NCBI GenBank assembly: GCA_002471275.1
Contig: DKPQ01000005.1
Location: 124,001-188,000 of the forward strand
Length of the DNA: 64,000 nt
Reading direction: 5' to 3'
Source of the DNA: Flammeovirgaceae bacterium UBA7330
GTDB lineage: Bacteria; Bacteroidota; Bacteroidia; Cytophagales; Cyclobacteriaceae
Within the stretch, counting starts at the first letter, position 1; each line of letters opens with the position of its first letter. The translations under genes were made by a program, and so were the position numbers. The notes beneath the pieces are model-generated. The model was given only the letters and a program-made list of their open reading frames with translations, was not told the origin of the DNA and did no database searches. Below, in pieces: positions 34,782-44,387 of this stretch.

Positions 34782-36220
34782 AACTCAACGGAAGTCTTGT
34801 CTTTTGATCGCTGGGCAAGAAAAAGCTGATGAAGCCTTTCTCTAACTGGTTGATTTGCTTCCGCTACATCAGTAGTCTCAGTGGGGTCATTCGCTAAATT
34901 ATAAAGCTGCCAATCCCCTGGATCTTTAGGTTCACCGGTACCATATTTCACAATTTTCCAATCTCCATTTCTAAGTGCCCAACGATTAATGTTGCTATTC
35001 CAGGTCCAGTAAAAGTCGCGCCTCTCAATCAAATTGTCTCCGAGGAGCGCTGGTGAAATGTCCACACCATCCAATTCCGTATCCCCAGGTCCCTGTCCAA
35101 TGATTTCAGCCAATGTCGGAAGCCAGTCAATAACATGAACGGGGTCCATCACTTTTTTTGGAGGAATGTGACCTGGCCAATTAGCAAACCCAGGTACATG
35201 GATCCCCCCTTCCCACACATCCATCTTGCTTCCCCGCATGGGTATTTCCTGATTGAAGTCTGTAAGATGCAGATCGTCCGGATAAGCATTGCCCGGCCAG
35301 TTTACCTGAGGCCCATTGTCTGAGGTAAACAATATCAATGTATTTTCTCGTTGTCCTGTTTTCTCAATGGCTTTTACGATTTCCCCAATGGCGTAGTCTA
35401 CGTGATAGACCGCAGCCAGCAACAGTCTTTTTTCCGGATCGGGCTCTGCCTGGATCTTACCTGCCGGATCATTAAACCATTCGATTTCATCTTCATTGAG
35501 CCATCGGGTAGAGTCTTCAGGATCCAGTTGAGTAGGACGATCAACAAATTTTCCTCGCTCATCCAATGGCGTATGAGGGGCATGGAATGCCAGATACATA
35601 AAATAAGGATCTGTATGTTCTTTGCTTATATACCTGATGGCTTCCTGAGAGACCAGGTCAGTGGCATGAATACCGTTTTCATGACCCGGAATTGTATCGT
35701 GATTGCGATGCCAGGCCATTTCAAACTCCCCCTTTCGGTATTTGTGGTTATACATTCCCACAGCGCCCGCAAGAGAACCGTAGCTTTCGTCAAACCCGTA
35801 GTGGTTGGGCCCATATTCAGGATTGGAGCCCATGTGCCATTTGCCACACAGAAATGTCTCGTATCCTGATCTCTTAAACAGGGTTGCCAGGTTCTCCACA
35901 CCTTTCTGAAATACGGGCTTATTGTTGGCTTGCAAAGCATTTGTTCCAAAGCGACCGGGATATCGTCCTGTAAATAGGGCCACACGGGTTGGCGTACATT
36001 GAGGCATCGAATAATGATTGACAAAAGTAGCTCCTCCGGCTGCAAGCTTATCCATATTGGGTGTATACACATTGGGATTATTGTAACCGATATCACCCCA
36101 TCCCTGGTCATCCGTAATGATTACAATGACATTGGGCTTTTGTTGAATTTCCTCCCGTGAGACTTGTTGACAGGCATCAAGGGCAATTAGTAAAAGTATG
36201 TAGTAAACCTGGGTTTTCAT
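34778..36220 (-). CDS. Sulfatase lipoprotein, Cys-type
   Basis: This is a formylglycine-dependent sulfatase of 480 residues. I chose ATG 36220 to give a lipoprotein signal (lipobox LDAC, Cys17); the open frame extends to 36289. The metal-binding ITDDQGWGD lies at 35-43, and the nucleophile motif CTPTR at 75-79 has the Cys that is converted to formylglycine. TGRYPG and HAPHTPLD follow, and FTSDNGPQ contains further metal ligands. It should remove sulfate esters from a glycan on the outer side of the cell or in the periplasm. It neighbours the ECF sigma, FecR and SusCD genes, divergently. Confidence 0.93.
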   Translation of the reverse strand: MKTQVYYILLLIALDACQQVSREEIQQKPNVIVIITDDQGWGDIGYNNPNVYTPNMDKLAAGGATFVNHYSMPQCTPTRVALFTGRYPGRFGTNALQANNKPVFQKGVENLATLFKRSGYETFLCGKWHMGSNPEYGPNHYGFDESYGSLAGAVGMYNHKYRKGEFEMAWHRNHDTIPGHENGIHATDLVSQEAIRYISKEHTDPYFMYLAFHAPHTPLDERGKFVDRPTQLDPEDSTRWLNEDEIEWFNDPAGKIQAEPDPEKRLLLAAVYHVDYAIGEIVKAIEKTGQRENTLILFTSDNGPQVNWPGNAYPDDLHLTDFNQEIPMRGSKMDVWEGGIHVPGFANWPGHIPPKKVMDPVHVIDWLPTLAEIIGQGPGDTELDGVDISPALLGDNLIERRDFYWTWNSNINRWALRNGDWKIVKYGTGEPKDPGDWQLYNLANDPTETTDVAEANQPVRERLHQLFLAQRSKDKTSVEF

Positions 36221-36412
36221 TTTGAGTTTCGGGTTGGTTAATGTAAACAAATATATGTTTCTCCTCAGATCTGGATTGAATGCCACCATTACATGAGAGC
36301 ACGAGATATCTAAATTTCAACAAATTACTGAGGTTTAAATATTCACAAATTCTTCGTAGGTTTATTTGAAATTTTAACTTACTGCTGTAAATATTACTGT
36401 CTTTTTAAGAAA

Positions 36413-37012
36413 GTGAAAAAGAAGTCCATCATACGAGAATTACCTGGTGCTGAATCTGTTGAGAGCAAATTCAGGAGAATCTATGATGAACTTTTTCTAG
36501 ATCTTTTCATTTATGCAAAATCCATTACCAAATCAGAAGACCTGGCGAAAGATGCGGTGTCTGAGGTTTTCCTGAACCTTTGGGCAAACAATTCCAACCT
36601 GATAGGGATTAAGGAAATCAAATCATACCTTTTAGTTTCCGTACGGAATGAATGCATCAAACTGCTCTACCAGGCAGATAAAATTGAAGCAGAGAATAGT
36701 ATCGGACAAATCGATAAAATCAGCCCAGAAGATGTGTTGCTGGAAAAAGAGCTTCAGGAAAAACTAAATGGTTTTATATCCTCCCTTCCGGATAAATGCC
36801 AATTGGTTTTCACTGCCTGCATGATTGAAAAAAAGAGTCCACGTGAAGTAGCACAGGAGTTTGACATTTCTGTTTCCACGGTCAATTCCCACCTCAGCAA
36901 TGCCATCAAAGCACTAAGGATTGAAATCTCAAATACTTATGATTCTGATTTATCTGACCGGTATTCAAATATTGTACTCGGGTTGTCACTGGCCATCGCA
37001 TTGTTCTCTTAA
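36413..37012 (+). CDS. ECF sigma factor (FecI/SusC-linked family)
   Basis: The 199-residue sigma factor has region 2 (about 20-90, with SEDLAKDAVSEVFLNLW) and region 4 (about 125-185, with SPREVAQEFDISVSTVNSHLSNAIKAL). It opens a polysaccharide locus and precedes a FecR-like anti-sigma and a SusC with an STN domain, so it is predicted to respond to substrate passing through the SusC channel. The start is GTG 36413, an unusual choice that may limit its level. There is no strong ribosome binding site. Confidence 0.92.
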   Translation: MKKKSIIRELPGAESVESKFRRIYDELFLDLFIYAKSITKSEDLAKDAVSEVFLNLWANNSNLIGIKEIKSYLLVSVRNECIKLLYQADKIEAENSIGQIDKISPEDVLLEKELQEKLNGFISSLPDKCQLVFTACMIEKKSPREVAQEFDISVSTVNSHLSNAIKALRIEISNTYDSDLSDRYSNIVLGLSLAIALFS

Positions 37013-37180
37013 ATCCAACATTTGGCTTTGAGTTATTTTGAACGATTGGCCAAAAAATCTGTCGCGGTTCTAATTTTTTAATCAAAAGCCGGCCTTCTCT
37101 GTAAATATTTCAGATCTGTTGGACAAAACACTATTCAGATTGCTCCTATATGTGACCAGCCCAATTAGGGATCAAACATA

Positions 37181-38173
37181 TTGAGCTTGAAAAATATCGA
37201 CGAACTCATTCTTAAGTACTTGCAGGGAAATATTTCTCTGGAGGAGCAATACCAATTGACTCAATGGATGGAGCTTAATAAAGAAAATGAGCAAATCTTT
37301 AAGCAAGTTCAGGCATATTGGAGGGATTATTCTCAGGATCATTCTCAGGCAAAGAAGGAAGTCGAGGAAAAGGTCTTTGGCCAAATCGAAAAAAACCAAC
37401 CAAAGAAAAAGCAAGTACAGATCAATGGCAAACTGCTACTAAAGATCGCAGCAATGCTAGCTATCGTTCTCACCTCGTCCTTTTGGGTATACCATTTCAC
37501 AAATGCAGAAGGTGAATCGCCTGCAATCATTGAGCCCATCGCCTATATAGAAAAGTCCAGTTTGGCTGGTCAAAAGATCACTACTGTTTTATCTGATGGC
37601 ACAAAGGTTTATCTGAATTCAAATTCCAAATTGATCATCCCAGAAAGATTCGAAGAGGACAAACGACGTGTTCAATTGATTGGGGAGGCTTTCTTTGATG
37701 TGGCTAGAGATGAGTCCAAACCCTTTCAAATCACTACGGAAGATTTTGTGATCAATGTGCTGGGCACCTCCTTCAATGTGAGTGCATACCAGGAGGGATC
37801 TAATCACGTCGCCGTGAAAGAAGGAATAGTGGCTGTGAAAGCTGACCCTTTCAGATCAGTGGAGCTAAATGCCAATCAAATGATTAAAATATACGAGGAT
37901 GGCAACGTCTCTGAACTCACCAAAGTCAATGAAGAACTAATTTTTGGTTGGATAGATCAGGTTCTTGCTTTTCAGGATCTACCCATCGAACAGGTGTTGG
38001 ACAAGGTTGCTTTGTGGTATGGTGTTGAGATCACTATTGAGAAGAGAACTCTTCCGAAGAAATTATTTACAGCTTCATTTAAAAATCCTACTCTGAAGGA
38101 GCTTTTGCTCAATGTTTCAAAAGTTTACGGATTCAATTATGAGATACAAGATGGAATAGTAACAATAAGATAA
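37181..38173 (+). CDS. FecR-like anti-sigma factor
   Basis: The 330-residue protein has a cytoplasmic helical anti-sigma part (1-80), one transmembrane helix (about 86-105), a FecR periplasmic domain (about 130-230) and a C-terminal DUF4974 domain (about 260-330). It should hold the ECF sigma factor until SusC signals. No ATG is available between an in-frame TAG at 37166 and the conserved region, so TTG 37181 is the likely start. It lies 168 bases after the sigma gene and 94 bases before susC. Confidence 0.92.
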   Translation: MSLKNIDELILKYLQGNISLEEQYQLTQWMELNKENEQIFKQVQAYWRDYSQDHSQAKKEVEEKVFGQIEKNQPKKKQVQINGKLLLKIAAMLAIVLTSSFWVYHFTNAEGESPAIIEPIAYIEKSSLAGQKITTVLSDGTKVYLNSNSKLIIPERFEEDKRRVQLIGEAFFDVARDESKPFQITTEDFVINVLGTSFNVSAYQEGSNHVAVKEGIVAVKADPFRSVELNANQMIKIYEDGNVSELTKVNEELIFGWIDQVLAFQDLPIEQVLDKVALWYGVEITIEKRTLPKKLFTASFKNPTLKELLLNVSKVYGFNYEIQDGIVTIR

Positions 38174-38188
38174 AGTCTATACAAAAAA

Positions 38189-38225
38189 GTGGATCGAAGG
38201 TACTCTGGCAAGTGATTCGATCCAC
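38189..38225. repeat. Inverted repeat between fecR-like gene and susC
   Basis: GTGGATCGAA at 38189-38198 and TTCGATCCAC at 38216-38225 are perfect inverted copies separated by 17 bases. In RNA they form a stable ten-pair hairpin. No T run follows, so it is not a classical terminator. It may be a processing site or an attenuator that lets susC mRNA exceed that of the regulators. Confidence 0.6.
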
Positions 38226-38267
38226 ATAAAGTATACGTGTTTTAGTATTTAATCAACCAAAACAAAT

Positions 38268-41200
38268 ATGAATGTAAAACTACACAAAACTGTAATTCGC
38301 ATGTCTAGAATGGCGATCTATGTGATGGTCATTTGTCAGTCCATTTTAATGGTTATGGCGAGTGAGACGAGTGCTCAACGGAAATATCTGGAGGATATCT
38401 TCATTGAGCTTCAGCTTGGGGACTCACAAGAGAACCTTAAACTTAAAGAGCTAATTAAATATATTGAGTCGTCAAGCGATTTTCGTTTTGCATATGCGAA
38501 AGCGGATATCCGAGATATGACTGTCCAGTTATCCCCCGGTGAATGGAACTTGCTGAACTTATTCAAGGAGGTTTCCAAACAAACGCAACTGAACTTCAAT
38601 AGGGTAAACGAGTCGGTTGCATTAATCCCAATGGGTGAAGGCATCACTGCTCCTGTTGAAGATCTGATATCAGATCAATTTCAGATCCGTGGGAAGATAA
38701 TTGATGAAGACGGTGAACCTTTACCAGGAGCTACAGTTCAGGAGAAGGGAACTACAAATGGAACCATTACTGATGTGGATGGAACATACAGCTTGTCACT
38801 ACCTGAAAATGCAATTGTTGTTGTTTCCTTTGTAGGATTTGGAAGCCAGGAAGTCTCTGTTGGAGGAAGATCGGTAATTGATGTTACCCTTAGCCAGGAT
38901 ATTTCTGCGCTGGATGAGGTAGTAGTAGTTGGTTACGGAACGATGAAGAAAAGCGACCTAACCGGGGCCATCTCATCTGTTTCCGGAGAGGACTTGAAAG
39001 AAACTCGCGTAGGAAATGTGCTTGATCAGGCTCAGGGAAGACTGGCAGGTGTAGACATCGTTAGAAATAATGGCTCTCCCGGTTCTCCGCTACAAATTAG
39101 AATTAGAGGTAATCGATCAATTTCGGCAGGAAATGACCCTTTATATGTGATCGATGGGATTCCCACCACTCAGGACATCAATGATTTCAGTCCCAGTGAT
39201 ATTGAATCTATTGAGGTATTAAAGGATGCCAGTGCCGTGGCAATCTATGGTTCCAGAGGAGCGAATGGTGTAATACTCATCACCACCAAAAGAGGTAAAT
39301 CCGGTAAAGGTCAGATTGAGTACAATGGCTATTACGGTGTAAAAAGTGCCATAGAAAATATGGATATCATGAATGCCGATCAGTTTGTCCAGTACGTTAG
39401 GGTAGCTAACGGATTATCGAAGACAGACAACAGTAATGATGCAGCTATTTTAGGAGGTCAGGCACTTCTCGATTCCTACTCTGCCGGCGTAGATACCGAT
39501 TGGTTGGATCTCGTGCTTGATCCGGGAGCACAGCAGGAGCACCAGGTTTCATTTTCAGGGGGTAATTCTGGCATGAGATATTACCTCTCGGGAAGCTATT
39601 TTAACGAAGAAGGTGTGATTAGAAATACGGCTTATGAGCGATTCTCTTTAAAAGCTAATGTTGACGGTAAAGTAAACGATCGGATAAATATAGGTTTCAG
39701 TATCACAGGGACTACAGACACAAGAGATCAAATGAGTAATGGGCCAATGTCAAGGTCGATGAGGTATGTCCCCATTGTGGAACCATACGATGCTGATGGT
39801 AATATCATTGCTTTCCCAAATCCGAATGAAGGGCTACAGACAACCCCAATATTAGAATATGTACCTAATCAATATGTAGATAATACCAAAGGTTACAGAT
39901 TTTTCTCGAACGTCTATGCAGAATATAAAATCCTGGAGGGGCTGACTTATCGATTAAATCTGGGTACCGATTACAAGAATTCGCGAAGAGGCCGCTATAA
40001 TGGTGATTATGACGGAAGTGCCTCAACGGCTTCTATAGAAAATGAAAGGATTTTCGCCTATACAATCGAAAACCTGCTGACCTACGATAAAAAAATCGAC
40101 AATCATTCGATCAATGTTGTTGGACTATTCAGTACTCAGAACCAGAATACTGTAGAATCAGATCTAAATGGGAGAGGTATTCCAATTGGAAGGTTCACCT
40201 ATAATAATATGGGTGCTGCAGCTGAAATCACCGGAATAAGTAGTGATTATCTTGAGTGGGGTTTGCTATCATACATGGCTCGATTGAATTATTCATATAA
40301 TGACAGATACTTACTTACATTAACAGGTAGAGCTGATGGTTCTTCAAGACTTGCAGATGGAAATAAATGGTCTTTCTTCCCGGCAATTTCAATGGGCTGG
40401 ATTGTTTCTGAAGAAGCATTTTTAAGTTCTTCAACACTTTCCTTCCTGAAGCTAAGAGCCGGATATGGAGAAGTGGGAAATACCGCAGTAGATCCATATA
40501 GAACATGGGGTGGTTTAGCACGTACAGTATATGCCTTTGGAGATGCCGGTGCTTTTGGGTTCGGTCAATCCGAAATATCAAATCCTAATTTAGGCTGGGA
40601 GGTTTCTAAAACCCTGAATATAGGACTTGACTTTGGTTTATGGGATGATCGTTTTTCGGGAACATTTGAATATTACAATACCATAACTGAAGATCTGCTG
40701 TTGGAAAGGTTTTTACCTTCAACGTCAGGATATTCCTCCGTACTGGAAAATGTGGGCTCGACAAGAAACAGGGGTTGGGAACTAACACTCAACTACGCTA
40801 TTCTTAAGAATAGCTCCGGTCTCAACTGGGATGTTAGCATGAATATCTTTTCTAATAAAGAAGAAATTGTGGAGCTATTCAATGGTGAAGATGATGACGT
40901 TGGAAATCAATGGTTTATTGGCCATCCGATCGATGTTTTCTATAATTTCCAATTTGATGGGATTTATCAAACTGAAGATGCTACTGAAGCAGCGGCTGCA
41001 GGATTGGCTCCCGGAGATATCAGAATTGCAGATGTAAACGGCAGAGATGAAAATGGGTTTTTAACAAATCAGCCAGATGGAGTCATCAACAACGATGACA
41101 GAACCATCCTGGGTTCAACCGTTCCTGACTGGAGTGGTGGACTTTCCAGCAGACTGTCTTACAAGGGAATCAATTTCTCCATTCTGGTCTATACACGCCA

Positions 41201-41594
41201 GGGACAAATGGTGAATAGTTCACTCCACGATGTGGCAGGTAATAGCTGGGAAGGCAGATATAACAACATGAACTTTAACTATTGGACGCCAGAAAATCCA
41301 AGCAATGAGATCCCTATTCCAAGACAGGGTAATCAACCCCTGTATGCCTCTGCACTTCGATTCAGAGATGGATCTTTTGTAAAAGTTAAGAACATCACCT
41401 TGGGCTATGACCTTACAAACAGCCTTATACAAACTGACAAAATATCTTCCATGGAGATTTATTTTTCAGCGCTCAATCCATTCATATTCGCTGAATATGA
41501 TTTAGTAGATCCGGAGACAGCAAATGGAAATGTTGGGGTCAGTAACCCGCTCTCAACTAAGACATATATGGTTGGAATTAAGGCTAGATTTTAA
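38268..41594 (+). CDS. SusC/RagA-type TonB-dependent outer membrane transporter with STN domain
   Basis: The 1108-residue protein has a signal region (about 1-36) and an STN signalling domain (about 40-122). A carboxypeptidase-regulatory-like domain (about 137-222, with RGKIIDEDGEPLPGATV) is followed by the SusC-typical DEVVVVGYGTMKKSDLTGA. A plug domain and a 22-strand-type barrel end with KTYMVGIKARF. It imports oligosaccharides with its SusD partner, which starts six bases downstream. The STN domain allows signalling to the FecR-like protein and the ECF sigma factor encoded just upstream. Confidence 0.95.
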   Translation: MNVKLHKTVIRMSRMAIYVMVICQSILMVMASETSAQRKYLEDIFIELQLGDSQENLKLKELIKYIESSSDFRFAYAKADIRDMTVQLSPGEWNLLNLFKEVSKQTQLNFNRVNESVALIPMGEGITAPVEDLISDQFQIRGKIIDEDGEPLPGATVQEKGTTNGTITDVDGTYSLSLPENAIVVVSFVGFGSQEVSVGGRSVIDVTLSQDISALDEVVVVGYGTMKKSDLTGAISSVSGEDLKETRVGNVLDQAQGRLAGVDIVRNNGSPGSPLQIRIRGNRSISAGNDPLYVIDGIPTTQDINDFSPSDIESIEVLKDASAVAIYGSRGANGVILITTKRGKSGKGQIEYNGYYGVKSAIENMDIMNADQFVQYVRVANGLSKTDNSNDAAILGGQALLDSYSAGVDTDWLDLVLDPGAQQEHQVSFSGGNSGMRYYLSGSYFNEEGVIRNTAYERFSLKANVDGKVNDRINIGFSITGTTDTRDQMSNGPMSRSMRYVPIVEPYDADGNIIAFPNPNEGLQTTPILEYVPNQYVDNTKGYRFFSNVYAEYKILEGLTYRLNLGTDYKNSRRGRYNGDYDGSASTASIENERIFAYTIENLLTYDKKIDNHSINVVGLFSTQNQNTVESDLNGRGIPIGRFTYNNMGAAAEITGISSDYLEWGLLSYMARLNYSYNDRYLLTLTGRADGSSRLADGNKWSFFPAISMGWIVSEEAFLSSSTLSFLKLRAGYGEVGNTAVDPYRTWGGLARTVYAFGDAGAFGFGQSEISNPNLGWEVSKTLNIGLDFGLWDDRFSGTFEYYNTITEDLLLERFLPSTSGYSSVLENVGSTRNRGWELTLNYAILKNSSGLNWDVSMNIFSNKEEIVELFNGEDDDVGNQWFIGHPIDVFYNFQFDGIYQTEDATEAAAAGLAPGDIRIADVNGRDENGFLTNQPDGVINNDDRTILGSTVPDWSGGLSSRLSYKGINFSILVYTRQGQMVNSSLHDVAGNSWEGRYNNMNFNYWTPENPSNEIPIPRQGNQPLYASALRFRDGSFVKVKNITLGYDLTNSLIQTDKISSMEIYFSALNPFIFAEYDLVDPETANGNVGVSNPLSTKTYMVGIKARF

Positions 41595-41599
41595 ATCAG

Positions 41600-43279
41600 A
41601 TGACAATGAAAAATATTAAAATAAATCAATCAATTAGAAGAGTTGTAGCAAGCTACTTCTCCATAGTTGCACTATTTATTGGATTTTCCTGCAATGATAT
41701 TATCACCGAAGACCCTATTAGTATTGCAACAGCTAATGGCCACTATACCAATGAAAGAGGAATTTTAGATGGCTTAAACTCGGTATATACTCCTTTGCGC
41801 AGTTATTATGGACAAGAGAGTTCATATTTTATGACAGTTGTGGGTACAGATATGTATACCAATGGCTTTGGAGGAAATAGAAATAATCCATCCTGGAACA
41901 ACTATGATGTTAACTTAACCGGTTCGCATAACTATCTGATAAACCTTTGGGATAACTTCTATGCTGGAATCAATCAAGCCAATACCATTATTGGTCGGGT
42001 CCCAACAATTGATGAAATTCCTGAAGCGAGAAAAGCAATCATTGAAGGAGAAGCCAGGTTTCTGAGAGCGCTCTATTATTTTATTCTTGTCCAGCAATTT
42101 GGGGATGTCCATTTCACACTGGAGGAGACTATTGGCGTTCAAACTGAAGCATTTAGAACACCTGTAGCCACCATATATCAGGATGGTATCGTTCCTGACC
42201 TACAGTTTGCCATTGATAATTTGCCCGACCCTGATGCTATCACAGATTACGGCAGGGTTCACAAGGCCGCAGCTGAAGGTTTGATGGCCAGGGTTCAGCT
42301 TACATTGGGTAATTATGCTGATGCTGAAACATTGGCTAACAATGTGATTGATGACTACAGCTTCTCATTGGTACCTGACTATAAGGAGCTTTGGGACTTT
42401 AACAATCAGATAAACAGTGAATTTATCTGGACTGTACAATATACCCTTGATCCCCTGACAAATGAGGGGGGGAATCCTTCATTCCTTTATTGGGTCTGGG
42501 ATTATACACGAAATCCGGCTATGATCAGAGACCAGGAAAACGGCCGGCCTTTCCAAAGGTTCATGCCTACAAATTACTTCCTGGAAAGTTGGAACAGGGA
42601 TGGAGATGCCAGATGGGCAGCTACATTTAAAACAGTATTTATTGCCAATTCGACAGGTACAATCAATGGTCAAACGGTTGTTCCGGGAGATACGGCAATA
42701 AAAATTTCGATGGAACCTGTAGATGATGCACTTCAGGCCTCTGCTCCTTACCAATGGATCGACTATAATGGTGAAGATGTGAATAATCAATCCGATGATA
42801 CTCAGGTCGGTGGACAGGCAGGTAGAAACTTCCCGGTACTGAATAAATACTATGATGCACAAAGATCGGCTGTAAATGCCACTGATGGTAGCAGAGATTA
42901 TCCGGTCCTTAGATTAGCTGAAATGTATTTGATCTCAGCTGAGGCGGCACATATGCAGGGCAGAAATGATGATGCCGCTACCAGGCTCAATGAACTAAGG
43001 GTAAGAGCTGTGGTTCCTGGCTACGAAGCCGAGATGAATGTGGCTGAAGGAGATGTAGATATCGACTTTATTCTTGATGAACGCGCCAGAGAATTATGTG
43101 GTGAGGGTCACAGATGGTATGACCTGAAACGAACTGGAAAGTTAATTGAAAGGGTGCAGGCGTATAATTCACTTGGAGGTCCGAATATTAAACCTATGCA
43201 CCTGGTACGACCTATACCTACAACACAAATAGATCGTGTTACTAACCCCGGAGATTTCCCACAAAATGAAGGATATTAG
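41600..43279 (+). CDS. SusD/RagB-family surface glycan-binding lipoprotein
   Basis: The 559-residue protein has a lipoprotein signal (IGFSC, Cys31) and the helical TPR-rich SusD fold. The SusD signature appears near the end as RARELCGEGHRWYDLKRTGKLIER, and EGEARFLRALYYF marks the TPR core. It caps the SusC transporter and binds the incoming glycan at the cell surface. It starts six bases after susC, is transcribed with it, and ends before a bidirectional terminator-like hairpin. ATG 41606 is an equally possible start. Confidence 0.94.
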   Translation: MTMKNIKINQSIRRVVASYFSIVALFIGFSCNDIITEDPISIATANGHYTNERGILDGLNSVYTPLRSYYGQESSYFMTVVGTDMYTNGFGGNRNNPSWNNYDVNLTGSHNYLINLWDNFYAGINQANTIIGRVPTIDEIPEARKAIIEGEARFLRALYYFILVQQFGDVHFTLEETIGVQTEAFRTPVATIYQDGIVPDLQFAIDNLPDPDAITDYGRVHKAAAEGLMARVQLTLGNYADAETLANNVIDDYSFSLVPDYKELWDFNNQINSEFIWTVQYTLDPLTNEGGNPSFLYWVWDYTRNPAMIRDQENGRPFQRFMPTNYFLESWNRDGDARWAATFKTVFIANSTGTINGQTVVPGDTAIKISMEPVDDALQASAPYQWIDYNGEDVNNQSDDTQVGGQAGRNFPVLNKYYDAQRSAVNATDGSRDYPVLRLAEMYLISAEAAHMQGRNDDAATRLNELRVRAVVPGYEAEMNVAEGDVDIDFILDERARELCGEGHRWYDLKRTGKLIERVQAYNSLGGPNIKPMHLVRPIPTTQIDRVTNPGDFPQNEGY

Positions 43280-43303
43280 TTAACATAGAATAAATAGAAA
43301 AAG

Positions 43304-43329
43304 GGCAGCCAAATCGGTTGCCTTTTTTT
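43304..43329. terminator. Bidirectional rho-independent terminator between susD and the hydrolase
   Basis: GGCAGCC at 43304-43310, loop AAATC and GGTTGCC at 43316-43322 form a seven-pair stem with one wobble. Seven T follow on the plus strand, and A-rich sequence precedes the stem, so it can work for both strands. It separates susD from the convergent hydrolase gene, whose stop codon overlaps the T run. Confidence 0.85.
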
Positions 43330-44374
43330 ATTGTAGTTCCTCCGAAGTAGCTAGCGCGATGACTCTACCCTGGTCACCAACAGCGTTGTAAAAGTGATAG
43401 ACTATGCCATCCCACTTGATGACCCAGGGTTTGTGGGCATATTTTTGGTCAAAAGGCTCTGATGGAGCAATCAGGTCCGGCCCCTTCCAATCCGTCCAAT
43501 GAACTAAATCATAAGAGCAAGCGAATCGCTCAAAAGCACCAGGCTTCCAGAAGGCCCCAAAATAAAACATCACATAGAGGTCACCCATTCTGGTAATCTG
43601 AGCATCTCCGCAGATCCCGGCATACCGGGTGATGATAGGGTCCTCTCCAAACCCCTTCCAATTAACCATGTCCTCCGAAACAGCCATGGCGATACTTTCA
43701 TAGTTGGCCGTATCTCCTTTGGCATTGTAGTACATCACGAAAGGATATCCGGTAACCTTTTCCGAGTCCCGGATGACAAGGCTCTTATAAATCGTTTTGT
43801 TTTCAAACCATCGTGCATCAGAATCTTCCGGAGAAAACAAAGTCGTTTCGCTTCTGGACCATTCTGTAGCTGCAGTAAGATTTTCTGTATAGGCAAGGCC
43901 AATCTTTAAAGTACCAGCTTCATAACCGGTAGAGTTTCCTCCCAGATAAGTCATCCAGTATTTGTTCTGATATTTCTCTACCGAATAATCACCACCCCAC
44001 TCCGTATTGACCAGTGAAACATAGCCTGCCTTCTGATTGGCATCCCAGGTATTTTCACTAAATGACATAATCCGTCCTTTGGATTCCCAATTTAGCAAGT
44101 CACTACTTTCTGCAATCCAGGTTTCATAGCCCTGTCCATCAAAGACAATGTAAGTCATGTACCACTTATCATTTTCTCTGAATATGGTTGGTGAATCAAT
44201 CATTTTGGTTGTATCGGGATGTTTGAAAACCACCCCGTATTTGAAGGGCGTCTTCACTTCTTCGAAAACGGATTGCATAACCTCTTCAGAGACTATTTGG
44301 GACCTCTTATTTGACGTGCATTGAACTAACACGGTAGTAACCCAAATGGATAATAATAACTTTTTCAAAGGCAT
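43328..44374 (-). CDS. Five-bladed beta-propeller glycoside-hydrolase-like lipoprotein
   Basis: From ATG 44374 the 348-residue product has a lipoprotein signal (VLVQC, Cys19). Repeated strand motifs are typical of GH43/GH117-like five-bladed propellers: MIDSPTIFRENDKWYMTY, KYQNKYWMTYLGG and GDAQITRMGDLYVMFYFG. The first Asp in IDSP and the Asp in CGDAQI are candidate catalytic or modulator residues. The family cannot be assigned with certainty. It lies 13 bases after a sulfatase gene on the same strand and opposite susD, fitting a role on the same glycan. Confidence 0.8.
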   Translation of the reverse strand: MPLKKLLLSIWVTTVLVQCTSNKRSQIVSEEVMQSVFEEVKTPFKYGVVFKHPDTTKMIDSPTIFRENDKWYMTYIVFDGQGYETWIAESSDLLNWESKGRIMSFSENTWDANQKAGYVSLVNTEWGGDYSVEKYQNKYWMTYLGGNSTGYEAGTLKIGLAYTENLTAATEWSRSETTLFSPEDSDARWFENKTIYKSLVIRDSEKVTGYPFVMYYNAKGDTANYESIAMAVSEDMVNWKGFGEDPIITRYAGICGDAQITRMGDLYVMFYFGAFWKPGAFERFACSYDLVHWTDWKGPDLIAPSEPFDQKYAHKPWVIKWDGIVYHFYNAVGDQGRVIALATSEELQ

Positions 44375-44387
44375 CAATTTTGGGGGA

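Noticed and set aside
35351..35869. Plus-strand open frame of 172 codons
   Set aside because: It is antisense to the sulfatase gene, whose formylglycine motif and metal residues are intact.
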